Positions 27,136 through 36,815 of a stretch of DNA of 64,000 nt are shown piece by piece. The number at the start of each line of letters is the position of its first letter. Position 1 is the first letter of the stretch. The stretch comes from Planctomycetota bacterium (GTDB lineage Bacteria > Planctomycetota > B15-G4). The stretch covers positions 398,475-462,474 of the forward strand of contig JAJDEO010000063.1 of NCBI GenBank assembly GCA_029259745.1. The letters run 5' to 3'. The notes below the pieces were generated by a model. It was not told where the DNA came from. It made no database searches and saw nothing but the letters and a program-made list of their open reading frames with translations. The position numbers were made by a program, and so were the translations under genes.

Positions 27136-28277
27136 CTGGATGCTTCCTGCAGCGGGAGGTCGGGAAGACGTGCCTGCTCGAAGCGCGGGTCGCAGTAGTC
27201 GAGGAAGTCGAACGGGTCGTCCGGCGTCACGGGACGCAGTGCGAAGAAGCCGAGCTTCTCGGCCCAGCGTTGGATCTCCTCGAACTCATCGCGAGCAAGT
27301 TCGAGGTCGGTGTACTTCACGCGGTCGACCGGCTTCGTGAGGACGAACTTCAGCAGCTCGGGGTTCTGGTTGTAGTAGCGCTGTTGGGCGGCGATCATCG
27401 CGGCTTGCATGCGCGGCGTGCGCCCGAAACCGTCGGGCACGATCACGCGCCCGCCATCGCCGTCGGCAGCCGTGGCGTCACTTTCCATGACGAGCCCTTC
27501 GAGCAGTCGTTCGTCGCCCTCGTCGAGCCACTTGCCCGACGCTGTGATGCCCGTCACCAGTTCCTGGACCTTCGCCGGCTGCGTGTCGATGAGCTCCTGC
27601 GTGACGATCAGCACGCACGAGATGAAGTTCGGCCAGATGTCCTTCGTGTGGTGGAGTACGCGGCCGAAGCCGTCCATCTCGGCCTTGGCCGCAAAGGGCT
27701 CGCCGACGATGTAGCTCTCGAAGGCGCCGCTCTTGAGTGCCGAGGGCATCTCCGGCGGCGGGTAGTCGATGAGGTGCAGGTCGTCGTCCGTGAAGCCGTA
27801 GTCGACTTTCATCTTCTCGACGAGGATGCGTTGGTTTGCGTAGCGGTGCGGGATCGCCATGCGCGTTCCGCGCAGGTCGGCGAACGTCTGATAGGGCGCG
27901 TCGATCGGCACCACGATTGCCGTGCCGTCTCTATGCCCGAGGTGCACGATCTTGACCGGCGTCTTGCCCGAGCGCGCCATCTGCATCGCGAGCGGCGCAA
28001 GGATGAAAGCGGCGTGCAGGTTGCCGGCGTCGATATCCTCCGTCATCGAAGGCCAACTCGTGTAGCGCTTCGATCGGAAGACCGTGCCTTCGGTGGACTG
28101 ATGTGTGACCCAACTGGTCACGGGACACGTGAGGTGTCATGTCACCGGAAGGTGGGCGACGACGAGCTGTTCGCGCCCGGTGTCGTCCAGCCAGCCCAGG
28201 TTCATGACGCCGTGAGCGGCCGAGATGGCAACCAGGAACACAACGAACGACAGGATCAGTCGGGCGGCTTGACTCAT
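27132..28277 (-). CDS. NrtA/NMT1-like ABC substrate-binding protein with in-frame TGA at codon 47 (candidate selenoprotein)
   Basis: Read through the TGA at 28139-28137 the gene gives 381 residues from the ATG at 28277. An N-terminal hydrophobic helix (LILSFVVFLVAISAAHGV) is a signal or anchor. Then VVAHLPVT-UGA-HLTCPVT follows, and the NMT1-like fold (RYTSWPSMTEDIDAGNLHAAFI, DIWPNFISCVLIV) runs on in the same frame to the stop. Read as selenocysteine, U47 and C51 form UxxxC. Relatives recalled from this family have Cys at this place (TCHLTC). A SECIS-like hairpin follows (28105-28121). Without readthrough the main part lacks its export signal and the first strand of the fold. The ligand is unknown. 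A recent nonsense mutation is the alternative. Confidence 0.8.
28102..28127 (-). promoter_or_regulatory. Candidate bacterial SECIS hairpin in the binding-protein gene
   Basis: On the coding strand gugacc-aguug-ggucac forms a perfect 6-bp stem with a 5-nt loop (28121-28105), extended by ugu/aca across a ccc bulge. The loop begins 21 nt after the UGA and has G at position 2 and GU at positions 2-3, within the published bacterial SECIS consensus (loop 16-37 nt from UGA, G in the first two loop bases). Confidence 0.7.
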
Positions 28278-28496
28278 GGGTCGGACTCAAGGATGCGGCG
28301 GAGGAGAAGTGGGGGAGGCTACCCCTGCCCTGGCGAGACCGCAACCGGCGGGGGGCTCGGGTTGAGACGTGCACTGAACGGACCGTCATGGCCCTGGCCG
28401 GGCGGTGCGTCGGAGCTGGCGTATTCTCATGGGGACGCGACGCCTGCGTCCTCATGTCTTACCCGTCCTCTCGCCTCGTTCGTCACCACGAAACTG

Positions 28497-29465
28497 ATGC
28501 CGATCTCGTCTCGTTCCGGCCATGCGGTCGTACAGGCCGTCGCCGCGGCCCTCATTCTCGGTGCGCTGATCGCCGTCGGCGCGCTCGTCGCGAGCGGTGC
28601 CAGCGCGCTGCCGAAGCACCTCGTCGCGCCCGTCCCACAACCGCACTGGTCGTCGGAGCTGACCACGCTCGACTTCCAACGAGTCGATGTCCCGATATCG
28701 GTACGAGACGGCACGCCGCTCGTGCATGCGTGGGTGAACGGCCAAGGCCCCTATCTCTTCCTCGTCGACACAGGATGTTCCTTCCCGCTGGCCCTCGACG
28801 CGACGGTCGCCGATCAACTCGGCCTCCCGCTCATCGGCGACACGGACAACACCGACGGCGCAGGCCGCGTCGAGATCCGAGAGCTCAGGGGCGTCGAGGC
28901 GCTCGACCTCGGTGGCGTGCGCTTCGCGAGCGTCGCAGCCCTCACGGATGACTTCCGATTCGTCGCTCCGGACGACAAGCCCTTCGTCGGCCTCATCGGC
29001 TTCCCGCTCTTCGCCGACCTCCTCACGTCGATCGACTTCGTCGACGATCGCCTCACTTTCCAGCGCGGCTCTCTCGACCTCGGCGACGACCACGTCGTCG
29101 CCTACGAAGACTGGAGCGGCCTGCCGCACGTTCCGTTCGACATCGGTAGCAGCACGGTCCAAGCGCTGGTCGACACGGGCAGTCCGCTGGGCCTCTCGCT
29201 GCCGTGGGAAGCGCGCGACCGCTTCGGCATCCAGGGTGAACTGCGCGACGCCGGCTCGGTCCGTACGGTTTATGCCGAGCTCGACTGGTGGCGCGGCACG
29301 ATGGGCGAGCGCTGTGTCGTCGCCGGCCACGAGTTCGCGGGGCTCGACGTTAACTTCTTCAACCCGTCGTCCGAACCGGCGATCGGCTGCGCGCTCCTCG
29401 AAGACAAGATCGTCATCATCGACATCGCGAACGAACGGCTCGCGATCACGCCCGCCGTGCACTGA
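28497..29465 (+). CDS. Double retropepsin-like aspartic protease, membrane anchored
   Basis: 322 residues. An N-terminal membrane segment (AVVQAVAAALILGALIAVGALVASG) precedes two DTG motifs: LFLVDTGCSFPL at D91 and QALVDTGSPLGL at D226, each in a typical strand-DTG-hydrophobic context. Single-domain bacterial retropepsins act as dimers; two motifs in one chain suggest both catalytic aspartates come from a tandem duplication, as in pepsins. Likely a periplasmic protease. It is divergent from the ABC importer, and its end abuts a repeat fragment. Confidence 0.8.
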   Translation: MPISSRSGHAVVQAVAAALILGALIAVGALVASGASALPKHLVAPVPQPHWSSELTTLDFQRVDVPISVRDGTPLVHAWVNGQGPYLFLVDTGCSFPLALDATVADQLGLPLIGDTDNTDGAGRVEIRELRGVEALDLGGVRFASVAALTDDFRFVAPDDKPFVGLIGFPLFADLLTSIDFVDDRLTFQRGSLDLGDDHVVAYEDWSGLPHVPFDIGSSTVQALVDTGSPLGLSLPWEARDRFGIQGELRDAGSVRTVYAELDWWRGTMGERCVVAGHEFAGLDVNFFNPSSEPAIGCALLEDKIVIIDIANERLAITPAVH

Positions 29466-29473
29466 CGTCAGCA

Positions 29474-29525
29474 GGCGCGCTCGGGTGCGTGCGTCGCGCC
29501 GGATGACTTTTCCAACGGGCTATCA
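29474..29525 (+). repeat. Repeat family alpha, 3'-half copy
   Basis: The stretch ggcgcgctcgggtgcgtgcg continues with a gatgactttt-ccaac end, matching positions ~7521-7570 of the full copy. The 5' half is absent. The element runs into the last codon of the minus-strand kinase gene. Confidence 0.6.
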
Positions 29526-30848
29526 GGCGTTCGCGGCGCGCTCCTTGTTCTGCTTGCGGCGCTTCTTCTCTTCCTTCGCTTTCTTGCGCAGACGTTCGCG
29601 TTCTTCTTCGGAGCCCGAAGCCAGACCGCCGACGAACAGCATCAGCGCGAACAGAGGGCTCGCCGATTCGAGAGCCCACATCACGCCGATGAGAGCTCCC
29701 ATGCTCATCAGGAAGGTCAGGGCGACAAAGATCTGCGCCGAGTGGTCGAGGGTCTTGCTCGGGTAGTACGACCCGATGCCAGCGCCCGGGAGAAAGAGCG
29801 CGGCGAGCGGCCACCAAGACTCGGCCCAGACCGCTCCCATGTATGCGAGGACGGGCATGATGAGACACAAGCATGCCCAAAGCATGTTCTCCGCCTCTTC
29901 TCCTTCGAGCGTCGTGCCCGAGGTGTCGGGTGCGATCGGCGGCTCGCGGTCGATGTGCTCGATCGCGGTTTTCACCTCGCTCGCATGTTGATAGCGACGG
30001 TCAGGTGACTTCGCGAGGCTCTTGAGCACGACATCGTCGAGGCGCGAGTCGAGGTCGACGAGTTCCGAGGGCGGCTCGAAGCGTCCCATCGGAAGCTCGC
30101 CCGTGAGCATCTCGTAGAACACGAGACCGAGGCTGTAGATGTCGGCGCGGTGATCGATGATCGGCGATCCTTCGGCCTGCTCGGGCGACATGTAGCGCGG
30201 CGTCCCCATCACCTGGTGCGACGCCGTGAGCGTGCGCGCGTCGGGCTCGAGGTTCATGAGCTTCGCGAGGCCGAAGTCGGCGATCTTCACGCGCCCGTCC
30301 TTGTCGAGCAGGATGTTCTCGGGCTTGATGTCGCGGTGCACGACGCCGCGTTCATGCGCATACTGCAAGGCCTCGCAGATCTGCGGGACGAGCGCGAGGG
30401 CCTGCTCGGGTGTGAGCTGCTTCTGGCGCATGAGGTGACGCAGGTTGACGCCGTCGACGTACTCCATCACGAGGTAGACGTGGCCCTCGACGGAGCCGAA
30501 GTCGTGAACGACGACGATGTTCGGGTGGTTCAGGATCGCCAGCGCGCGGGCCTCACGCTCGAAGCGCTCGATGAACCCGGGCCGCTCGACGACCTCTTGC
30601 GCGAGCAGCTTGATCGCAACCTCGCGGTGGAGGCTCTTCTGACGCGCGCGGTGGACGGCGCCCATGCCGCCGCGGCCGATGCACTCGAAGATCTCGTACT
30701 GCGGCAGCAGGCGCGCGAGCGTCTCGGCCTCGGCCGCCTGGGGCATGCCGGCGCGCAGCAGGCAGCCCGGGCAGAGGCCCTCGACGCGCGAGGCGCTCAG
30801 CGGCGCGCCGCAGGAGGCGCAGGTCGTGTCGTGGTCGACGGCGGTCAT
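29523..30848 (-). CDS. Ser/Thr protein kinase with zinc ribbon and C-terminal membrane helices
   Basis: 441 residues from the ATG at 30848, with ribosome binding site aggaga. A Cys4 zinc ribbon (CASCGAP...GLCPGC, about 10-33) precedes a full Hanks-type kinase domain: glycine loop GRGGMGAVHRA, Lys in VAIKLL, catalytic HRDIKPENILL, DFGLAKL, and GTPRYMSPEQAEG with D-x-YSLG. Helices follow near 315-395, and a highly basic Lys/Arg tail ends the protein. The ECF sigma gene lies 55 nt upstream on the same strand, a pairing frequent in planctomycetes that suggests signalling through the kinase to the sigma factor. Confidence 0.9.
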   Translation of the reverse strand: MTAVDHDTTCASCGAPLSASRVEGLCPGCLLRAGMPQAAEAETLARLLPQYEIFECIGRGGMGAVHRARQKSLHREVAIKLLAQEVVERPGFIERFEREARALAILNHPNIVVVHDFGSVEGHVYLVMEYVDGVNLRHLMRQKQLTPEQALALVPQICEALQYAHERGVVHRDIKPENILLDKDGRVKIADFGLAKLMNLEPDARTLTASHQVMGTPRYMSPEQAEGSPIIDHRADIYSLGLVFYEMLTGELPMGRFEPPSELVDLDSRLDDVVLKSLAKSPDRRYQHASEVKTAIEHIDREPPIAPDTSGTTLEGEEAENMLWACLCLIMPVLAYMGAVWAESWWPLAALFLPGAGIGSYYPSKTLDHSAQIFVALTFLMSMGALIGVMWALESASPLFALMLFVGGLASGSEEERERLRKKAKEEKKRRKQNKERAANA

Positions 30849-30903
30849 CTGGTTTCTCCTACCGAGGGGGCTCTCCCCCTCATGCAGGACGCGGGGCGAA
30901 ACG

Positions 30904-31665
30904 TTACGCGATCCGGGGTCTTTTTCTGAACGCAGCGAAGAGCAGGGCAATCTCATCGTCGACGTCGTCGGGGTGGGCGACCGTGTCGGCGACTTCGGCG
31001 CGCAGCAGTTCACGGTAGCGCGCGCGGAGGCGGTGGATGAGCGCCCGGACGGCCCCGTCCGTGAGGCCGAGAGTCGCCGCGATGTCGGCTTGCGAGCCAT
31101 GCGGCGCCGCGCCGGCGATCGACGGCTTGAGGATCTCGAAGCGTTCCTCGCGCGCGTCCTGCTCGTGCTTGTCACCGCGTGTCACGAACTCGTCACGCAG
31201 CTTCGTGAAGACCTCGTCGAGCAGCGTGACGACCCACTGGCGGTCGAAGATCTCCTCGGGCGTCTCGGGGCCGCTCGGGTCGATGCGCCGCTCGGCGTCG
31301 TCGAAGTCGAGTGACAGCGGCGCCGCTCCGCCGCCGCGCTTGGCCGCGCGCCCCAGCTCGGCCGCGTTGATGATGTGGTGCTTGAGCGCCGTGATGAGAT
31401 AGGCCCGGAAGCGTCCGCGTTCGCGCGCTGCTACGGCGATGTCGTTGCGTTCGAGCAGTCGCGCGAAGAACCCCTGAACGAGATCGCGTGCCTCGTGGTC
31501 GTTGGCTGCACGCCGGCGCGCGAAGGCGTAGAGCGGCGGCCAATAGACCTTGCAGAGCTGAGCGAGGGCGGCGTGTCGTTCGTCGCTCGATGAGTCACCG
31601 GCACAGGCGACGAGACTCCAGCGCGTGGTGATGAAGTCGCGCGGTGAAGAGGTCGGAGTCGACAT
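30904..31665 (-). CDS. ECF-type RNA polymerase sigma factor
   Basis: 253 residues. The N-terminus has the planctomycete motif FITTRWSLVACAG. Region 2 covers about 35-100 (VYWPPLYAFARRRAANDHEARDLVQGFFARLL, RFRAYLITALKHHIINA), and region 4 about 175-225 (GSQADIAATLGLTDGAVRALIHRLRARYRELLR). Such factors steer polymerase to a dedicated promoter, often under control of the adjacent kinase. Its first ~35 codons were duplicated to 32079-32243. Confidence 0.9.
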   Translation of the reverse strand: MSTPTSSPRDFITTRWSLVACAGDSSSDERHAALAQLCKVYWPPLYAFARRRAANDHEARDLVQGFFARLLERNDIAVAARERGRFRAYLITALKHHIINAAELGRAAKRGGGAAPLSLDFDDAERRIDPSGPETPEEIFDRQWVVTLLDEVFTKLRDEFVTRGDKHEQDAREERFEILKPSIAGAAPHGSQADIAATLGLTDGAVRALIHRLRARYRELLRAEVADTVAHPDDVDDEIALLFAAFRKRPRIA

Positions 31666-31703
31666 GGCCGACAGTGTAACGGGTCGTGCAGAGTCACTTC
31701 CTG
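31571..31703. repeat. Local segmental duplication, copy 1
   Basis: The stretch covering the 5' end and promoter region of the ECF gene is almost identical to 32149-32281 (shared run from gcgtgtcgttcgtcgctcga to gcagagtcacttcct). The duplication explains the remnants at 32079-32345. Confidence 0.8.
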
Positions 31704-31737
31704 TGCGACGATCGATGTCATCTCAAGGAGAAGTGCC

Positions 31738-31950
31738 ATGGCATGCGAGAGCAAGAGTGAGAACGACACCTCAGCGGTCTGGATCGGTGTCGGCGTGGGG
31801 ATTGGCGCTGGTGTCGGAACGGCTCTGGGCGTTGCGCTCGGCAACGTCGCCATCGGTGTTGCGATCGGCGCAGGAGTCGGCACGGCCATCGGGAGTGGCC
31901 TCATGCTGTCGAATCAGAAGAAGTGTTCGGACGACAGTGGCGATGAGTGA
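31738..31950 (+). CDS. Small glycine-zipper membrane protein
   Basis: 70 residues with a good ribosome binding site (aaggagaa) 8 nt before the ATG. Two Gly/Ala-rich helices, VGVGIGAGVGTALGVALGNV and IGVAIGAGVGTAIGSGL, show GxxxG zipper spacing; the ends are polar (CESKSEND at the start, SDDSGDE at the end). Such proteins insert in membranes or oligomerise; the function is unknown. It is divergent from the ECF gene, and part of its coding sequence recurs near 32295-32345. Confidence 0.65.
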   Translation: MACESKSENDTSAVWIGVGVGIGAGVGTALGVALGNVAIGVAIGAGVGTAIGSGLMLSNQKKCSDDSGDE

Positions 31951-32078
31951 CCGATGGCCGAGCGTTCCATGGTGTCGTTCGTCGTGAACGATGGAAACGT
32001 GACGGAGCCCTTCGCGTCACTCCTTTAGTGGCCGGGTTTTGCACCGGCGATCGCAGGCACCACGGGCTCCCGTGCATC

Positions 32079-32243
32079 TCAGGTCACGAGTGCATCGACA
32101 TCACGCCGGCACAGCGCGAGGAACTCGAGCGGCGCCTGCGCGAGCGCGGCGTGTCGTTCGTCGCTCGATGAGTGACCGGCACAGGCGACGAGACTCCAGC
32201 GCGTGGTGATGAAGTCGCGCGGTGAGGCGGTCGGAGTCGACAT
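32079..32243 (-). pseudogene. Remnant of a duplicated ECF sigma factor 5' end
   Basis: Starts like the intact gene: MSTPTASPRDFITTRWSLVA against MSTPTSSPRDFITTRWSLVA. It continues to DERHAALAQ, then diverges to an unrelated tail and stops at 54 residues, so regions 2 and 4 are missing. A fragment resembling the glycine-zipper gene (tctgggcgttgcgttcggca) follows at about 32320-32341 on the plus strand. Non-functional remnant of the local duplication. Confidence 0.8.
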
Positions 32244-32281
32244 GGCTAATAGTGTAACGGGTCGTGCAGAGTCACTTCCTG
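32149..32281. repeat. Local segmental duplication, copy 2
   Basis: Near-identical to 31571-31703, including the ECF start codon region and the sequence gtgtaacgggtcgtgcagag upstream of it, so any promoter there was duplicated too. Confidence 0.8.
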
Positions 32282-32343
32282 ATCGACGATTGGTGTCCTC
32301 GGCGTGGGTGTCGGATCGGCTCTGGGCGTTGCGTTCGGCAACG

Positions 32344-33564
32344 TCACGAGCAGCCGGCGTTCGCGAGTGCCTCGACCTTTCCCTCTTCGATGTGCTCGAC
32401 GATCTGCGAGCAGTGTTCCTCGGCACATTCGATGAGATCATCGAGCGCGTCCCGAAGGGCGTCGCAGCGATCGCTTTGGGCCTGCGCCGCTGCCGCGTCC
32501 GCTGCGGCCGTTGCGTTTGCGATCGCAGCCGAGTTCGCGTTGTTGAAGGCGGCCGCAGCAGACAAACCACCAGCCAATCCGCCGATGCTTCCCGCAATGC
32601 CCGCAGAAATCGGATTCTCGTGACCCGCCGCCGACGATGCGAACCCCGACGCCGCGCCTTCTCCTATCGCCGCGGCCGCTGCTGATTGCAGCGCGACGAG
32701 CGGGGCGGTGGCTGCTGAATAGTTTGCAGCGATGGCAGCGATGGCCGTCAAGTGCGCAGCGGCAACATCTGCCCCACATGCCGTGAAGTCCGGACCGCTC
32801 AACCACGTCCCCTGATCAACCGGGCGAATCTCCGGCGCGCCCCGATCTGAGCTCCCGAGCTGCTGCGGAACAACAACGGCGTCAACCCAGGTCCACAGGC
32901 TGCCAGGCGTCCAGGTTCCGTTCACGGTGCCCCGGAGGACGGTCCCGAGTTCGGCGCCCGTGAGCGGTCCTTCGGCGCTGGTGAACGCCATGGGAACGAA
33001 GGTCGTCCACTCGCAACCAGGCTCCGTCGTGCAGCGCACGAAGCCGAGATCGCCCAAGTGCCCAACCATCATGTAGCCGATCACTTCCCGCGCCCCGTTC
33101 AGGCGACCCACGTAGACGAAAGGCTCGAAGCCCGATGCGGGCAGCGGCCCCCATGCGGTTGCGTCCCAAAACACATTGGCATCCGCGGGCCACAACGCGA
33201 TCTCCGAGAAGATCGAGGTGTTGAGGAGCGCGCTCGAAACGGCGGGAAGGAGCGCGGGTGTCGTGAGCAGACCACTCGTGTTCGACGAGTACACCTCGCC
33301 GAACGCGGACGCCATGACCGTCTGGTAGAGCGTGAGTGTCTCAGTTGCCTGGGCGTCGTCGAAGGTGACGGCCGAGATCTGATCGAGCACCGCACTGTAC
33401 GTGTTCAACGTGAGCGCGAAGGCCTCGTCTGCGGTTGCCAGGTCGTCCAAGAGCGCGTCCCCGATAGCCTGAGGTGTTTGCGCAGCCGTGTGCGCCGCCG
33501 CCGTGAAGACAAGCAGGGCCGTCGTTGTCACATGCAGGAAACGGTTCGATGAAGACATGGTCAT
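32344..33564 (-). CDS. Secreted Ala-rich protein, function unknown
   Basis: 406 residues. A signal peptide (SSNRFLHVTTTALLVFTAAAHTAAQ) is clear; the ATG at 33564 or the second at 33558 may start it. The middle (about 130-290) is mixed alpha/beta with FVYVGRLNGAREVIGYMMVGHLGDLGFV and paired cysteines (CTTEPGC). The C-terminal ~110 residues are Ala/Gly-rich helical, ending with Cys-containing heptads (CDALRDALDDLIECAEEHC). No family recognised. Its end abuts the duplicated segment. Confidence 0.65.
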   Translation of the reverse strand: MTMSSSNRFLHVTTTALLVFTAAAHTAAQTPQAIGDALLDDLATADEAFALTLNTYSAVLDQISAVTFDDAQATETLTLYQTVMASAFGEVYSSNTSGLLTTPALLPAVSSALLNTSIFSEIALWPADANVFWDATAWGPLPASGFEPFVYVGRLNGAREVIGYMMVGHLGDLGFVRCTTEPGCEWTTFVPMAFTSAEGPLTGAELGTVLRGTVNGTWTPGSLWTWVDAVVVPQQLGSSDRGAPEIRPVDQGTWLSGPDFTACGADVAAAHLTAIAAIAANYSAATAPLVALQSAAAAAIGEGAASGFASSAAGHENPISAGIAGSIGGLAGGLSAAAAFNNANSAAIANATAAADAAAAQAQSDRCDALRDALDDLIECAEEHCSQIVEHIEEGKVEALANAGCS

Positions 33565-33883
33565 CTCGCTGGTTGATTGGGAGTGCGAGGACGTCGGGAC
33601 GTGCGATCGCACCTCGTCCCGACGATGGGCATACAGCACACGTTATGTCGTGAGCGTGCCCACGCATAGCGAACGAGCGCATGAGCGTGACGATCTCCGT
33701 GCTCAATCGCAGGCAAGAGAACGCCGCCGGTGTGCGGAACTCAACCTATGTGAGCGTTGAGGTATGCACCGGGCAACGCGCACAGGCTGCCTGCTTCGCC
33801 CGTTGAGGATCAGCAACGTCGCGTTAACACTGCCAGGAAGGTTTCAGATGCGACCGCAGCAGATCGTCCATGAATAGTGCTGG
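33565..33883. other. Non-coding gap with a beta repeat
   Basis: Holds the upstream region of the secreted Ala-rich gene and, at 33831-33875, a copy of the ~50-bp repeat directly behind the stop of the lipoprotein gene. No gene is seen. Confidence 0.4.
33831..33875 (-). repeat. Dispersed ~50-bp repeat, family beta, copy B
   Basis: tgccaggaaggtttcagatg followed by cgaccgcagcagatcgtcc matches copy A at 7621-7663 and shares the atcgtccaygaat end with the copy at 44513-44564. Confidence 0.6.
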
Positions 33884-34731
33884 TCAGTACTCGATGACCC
33901 AGCGATCGTGCGTGAAGCGTGTCGTGATGTCGCGCTCCGTGATCAATGCGCGGCGCTCCTCGAAGGTTCCGTCGAGGTCGGCATCGATGAAAGTCACGGA
34001 GGGCTGGTTCCCGACGGGACTCGACCACGGCGGGTACGAGCGGCAGAACATCACGAAGCCGTCGGTCTCGTGGAGGAAGCCTTCCATCGAATAGCGCCCC
34101 GTGAGCGGTTCAAACGACGCGCCGCTGTCGACGGGGCTCGAGAAGAGCGAACTCGTGGCGATGTCGTGGGCGAGGATGCGGCGATCACCGTCGTACTCCA
34201 TGAGCCACAGGTGACCGCGTTCGCCTGAGAACGGTGCGCACTCGATGTCGACGACCGGACGGACGTCACCGCGTTCGAAGAGGCGCCTGCGCGAGATGTC
34301 CGGAGGCGTGAACAGCGTATGCTCCTTGCCCTTCTCGTCGTGCGTGGTGGCGAGCGCCCAGCCGTCCAACGTCCATTCCTCGAGGATCGCCGTCGCGGTT
34401 CCTTCATTCCAACCGGCGATGAATAACACGTTGCCGACGGGACGCAGCGCGCAGACGGCCGTGGGCGAGAACGTCGTCGTCTCCTCGATGATCGCGGGCA
34501 GAGCTGACTCCGCCCCGCGCTTGCGTCCCGTCACGAGGAACTCGACGCGCTGCGCGTCGGTCGTGAATCTCACCTCGGCGACGACGATGTCACCCACCTC
34601 GTCGTCATGCACGAGGAGCATGTCCTCGGCGATCACCGTCGCTCCGAACGAGGCGTGCATGTCGAGCGGAAGCGGCTCGGGGGCGCGGTCTCCCGTGCAG
34701 CCCGCGAGCGCCACGAGCAATGGCGCCGCCT

Positions 34732-34735
<4 letters not shown>
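33884..34735 (-). CDS. Lipoprotein of unknown function
   Basis: 283 residues from the ATG at 34735. MKAAPLLVALAGC is a short lipoprotein signal with lipobox LAGC. The mature protein is beta-rich with regularly spaced Trp/Gly segments (VGNVLFIAGWNEGTATAILEEWTLDGW, GHLWLMEYDGDRRILAHD), suggesting a propeller-like fold; NQPSVTFIDADLDGTFEER near the end resembles a calcium-binding DxDxDG loop. The start overlaps the phosphoglucomutase stop by 4 nt. Confidence 0.7.
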
Positions 34736-36378
<1,643 letters not shown>

Positions 36379-36815
36379 GTGGGGAGCTCCAGGGAACGGA
36401 GGGCGGGTCCGGGGGTGGCGCAGGGTGCGCGTCGGCAGCCTATCGCGGACTTCGCACGGCGATCTACTGCCGAAGCGACAGTCTCGGCTCCGTCGTCGGG
36501 GCGTGGGACCGCGTCGAGCGGCGCTTTCCGTGGTGACGGCGGGCAGCGCCTCGCCGGCGCGTCGGGAGGCCGCGAATCCCCGCGCGCGGGCCCCGGCCAG
36601 AGGCTCGCGCGGTGCCGAATCGCGCTGCCGAGCCCACCGAGGACGCCAGGAAGGCCCCACGAAGCCGTATCGATTCGGGTCATGGGCGTTGTATCGTGTT
36701 TGACGACGGTTCTGGGCAGCCTGCGCCTCGCAGGCCGTGCCTACATCGAGATTCGAAAAGCTGGGCAAGACCCTTCCGCGCGCGCGCGAAGCGTCGGCCC
36801 GATGGAGACCAATCA
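36379..36815. other. Divergent non-coding region
   Basis: Between the pgm start (minus) and the solenoid gene start (plus). Open frames here are extensions of neighbouring frames with biased composition. No convincing promoter pair or hairpin was found; gatggaga just before 36816 is the ribosome binding site of the plus-strand gene. Confidence 0.35.

Noticed and set aside
27108..28496. Long plus-strand N-terminal extension of the retropepsin gene
   Set aside because: It is antisense to the ABC binding-protein gene; the protease begins with a membrane helix at 28497.
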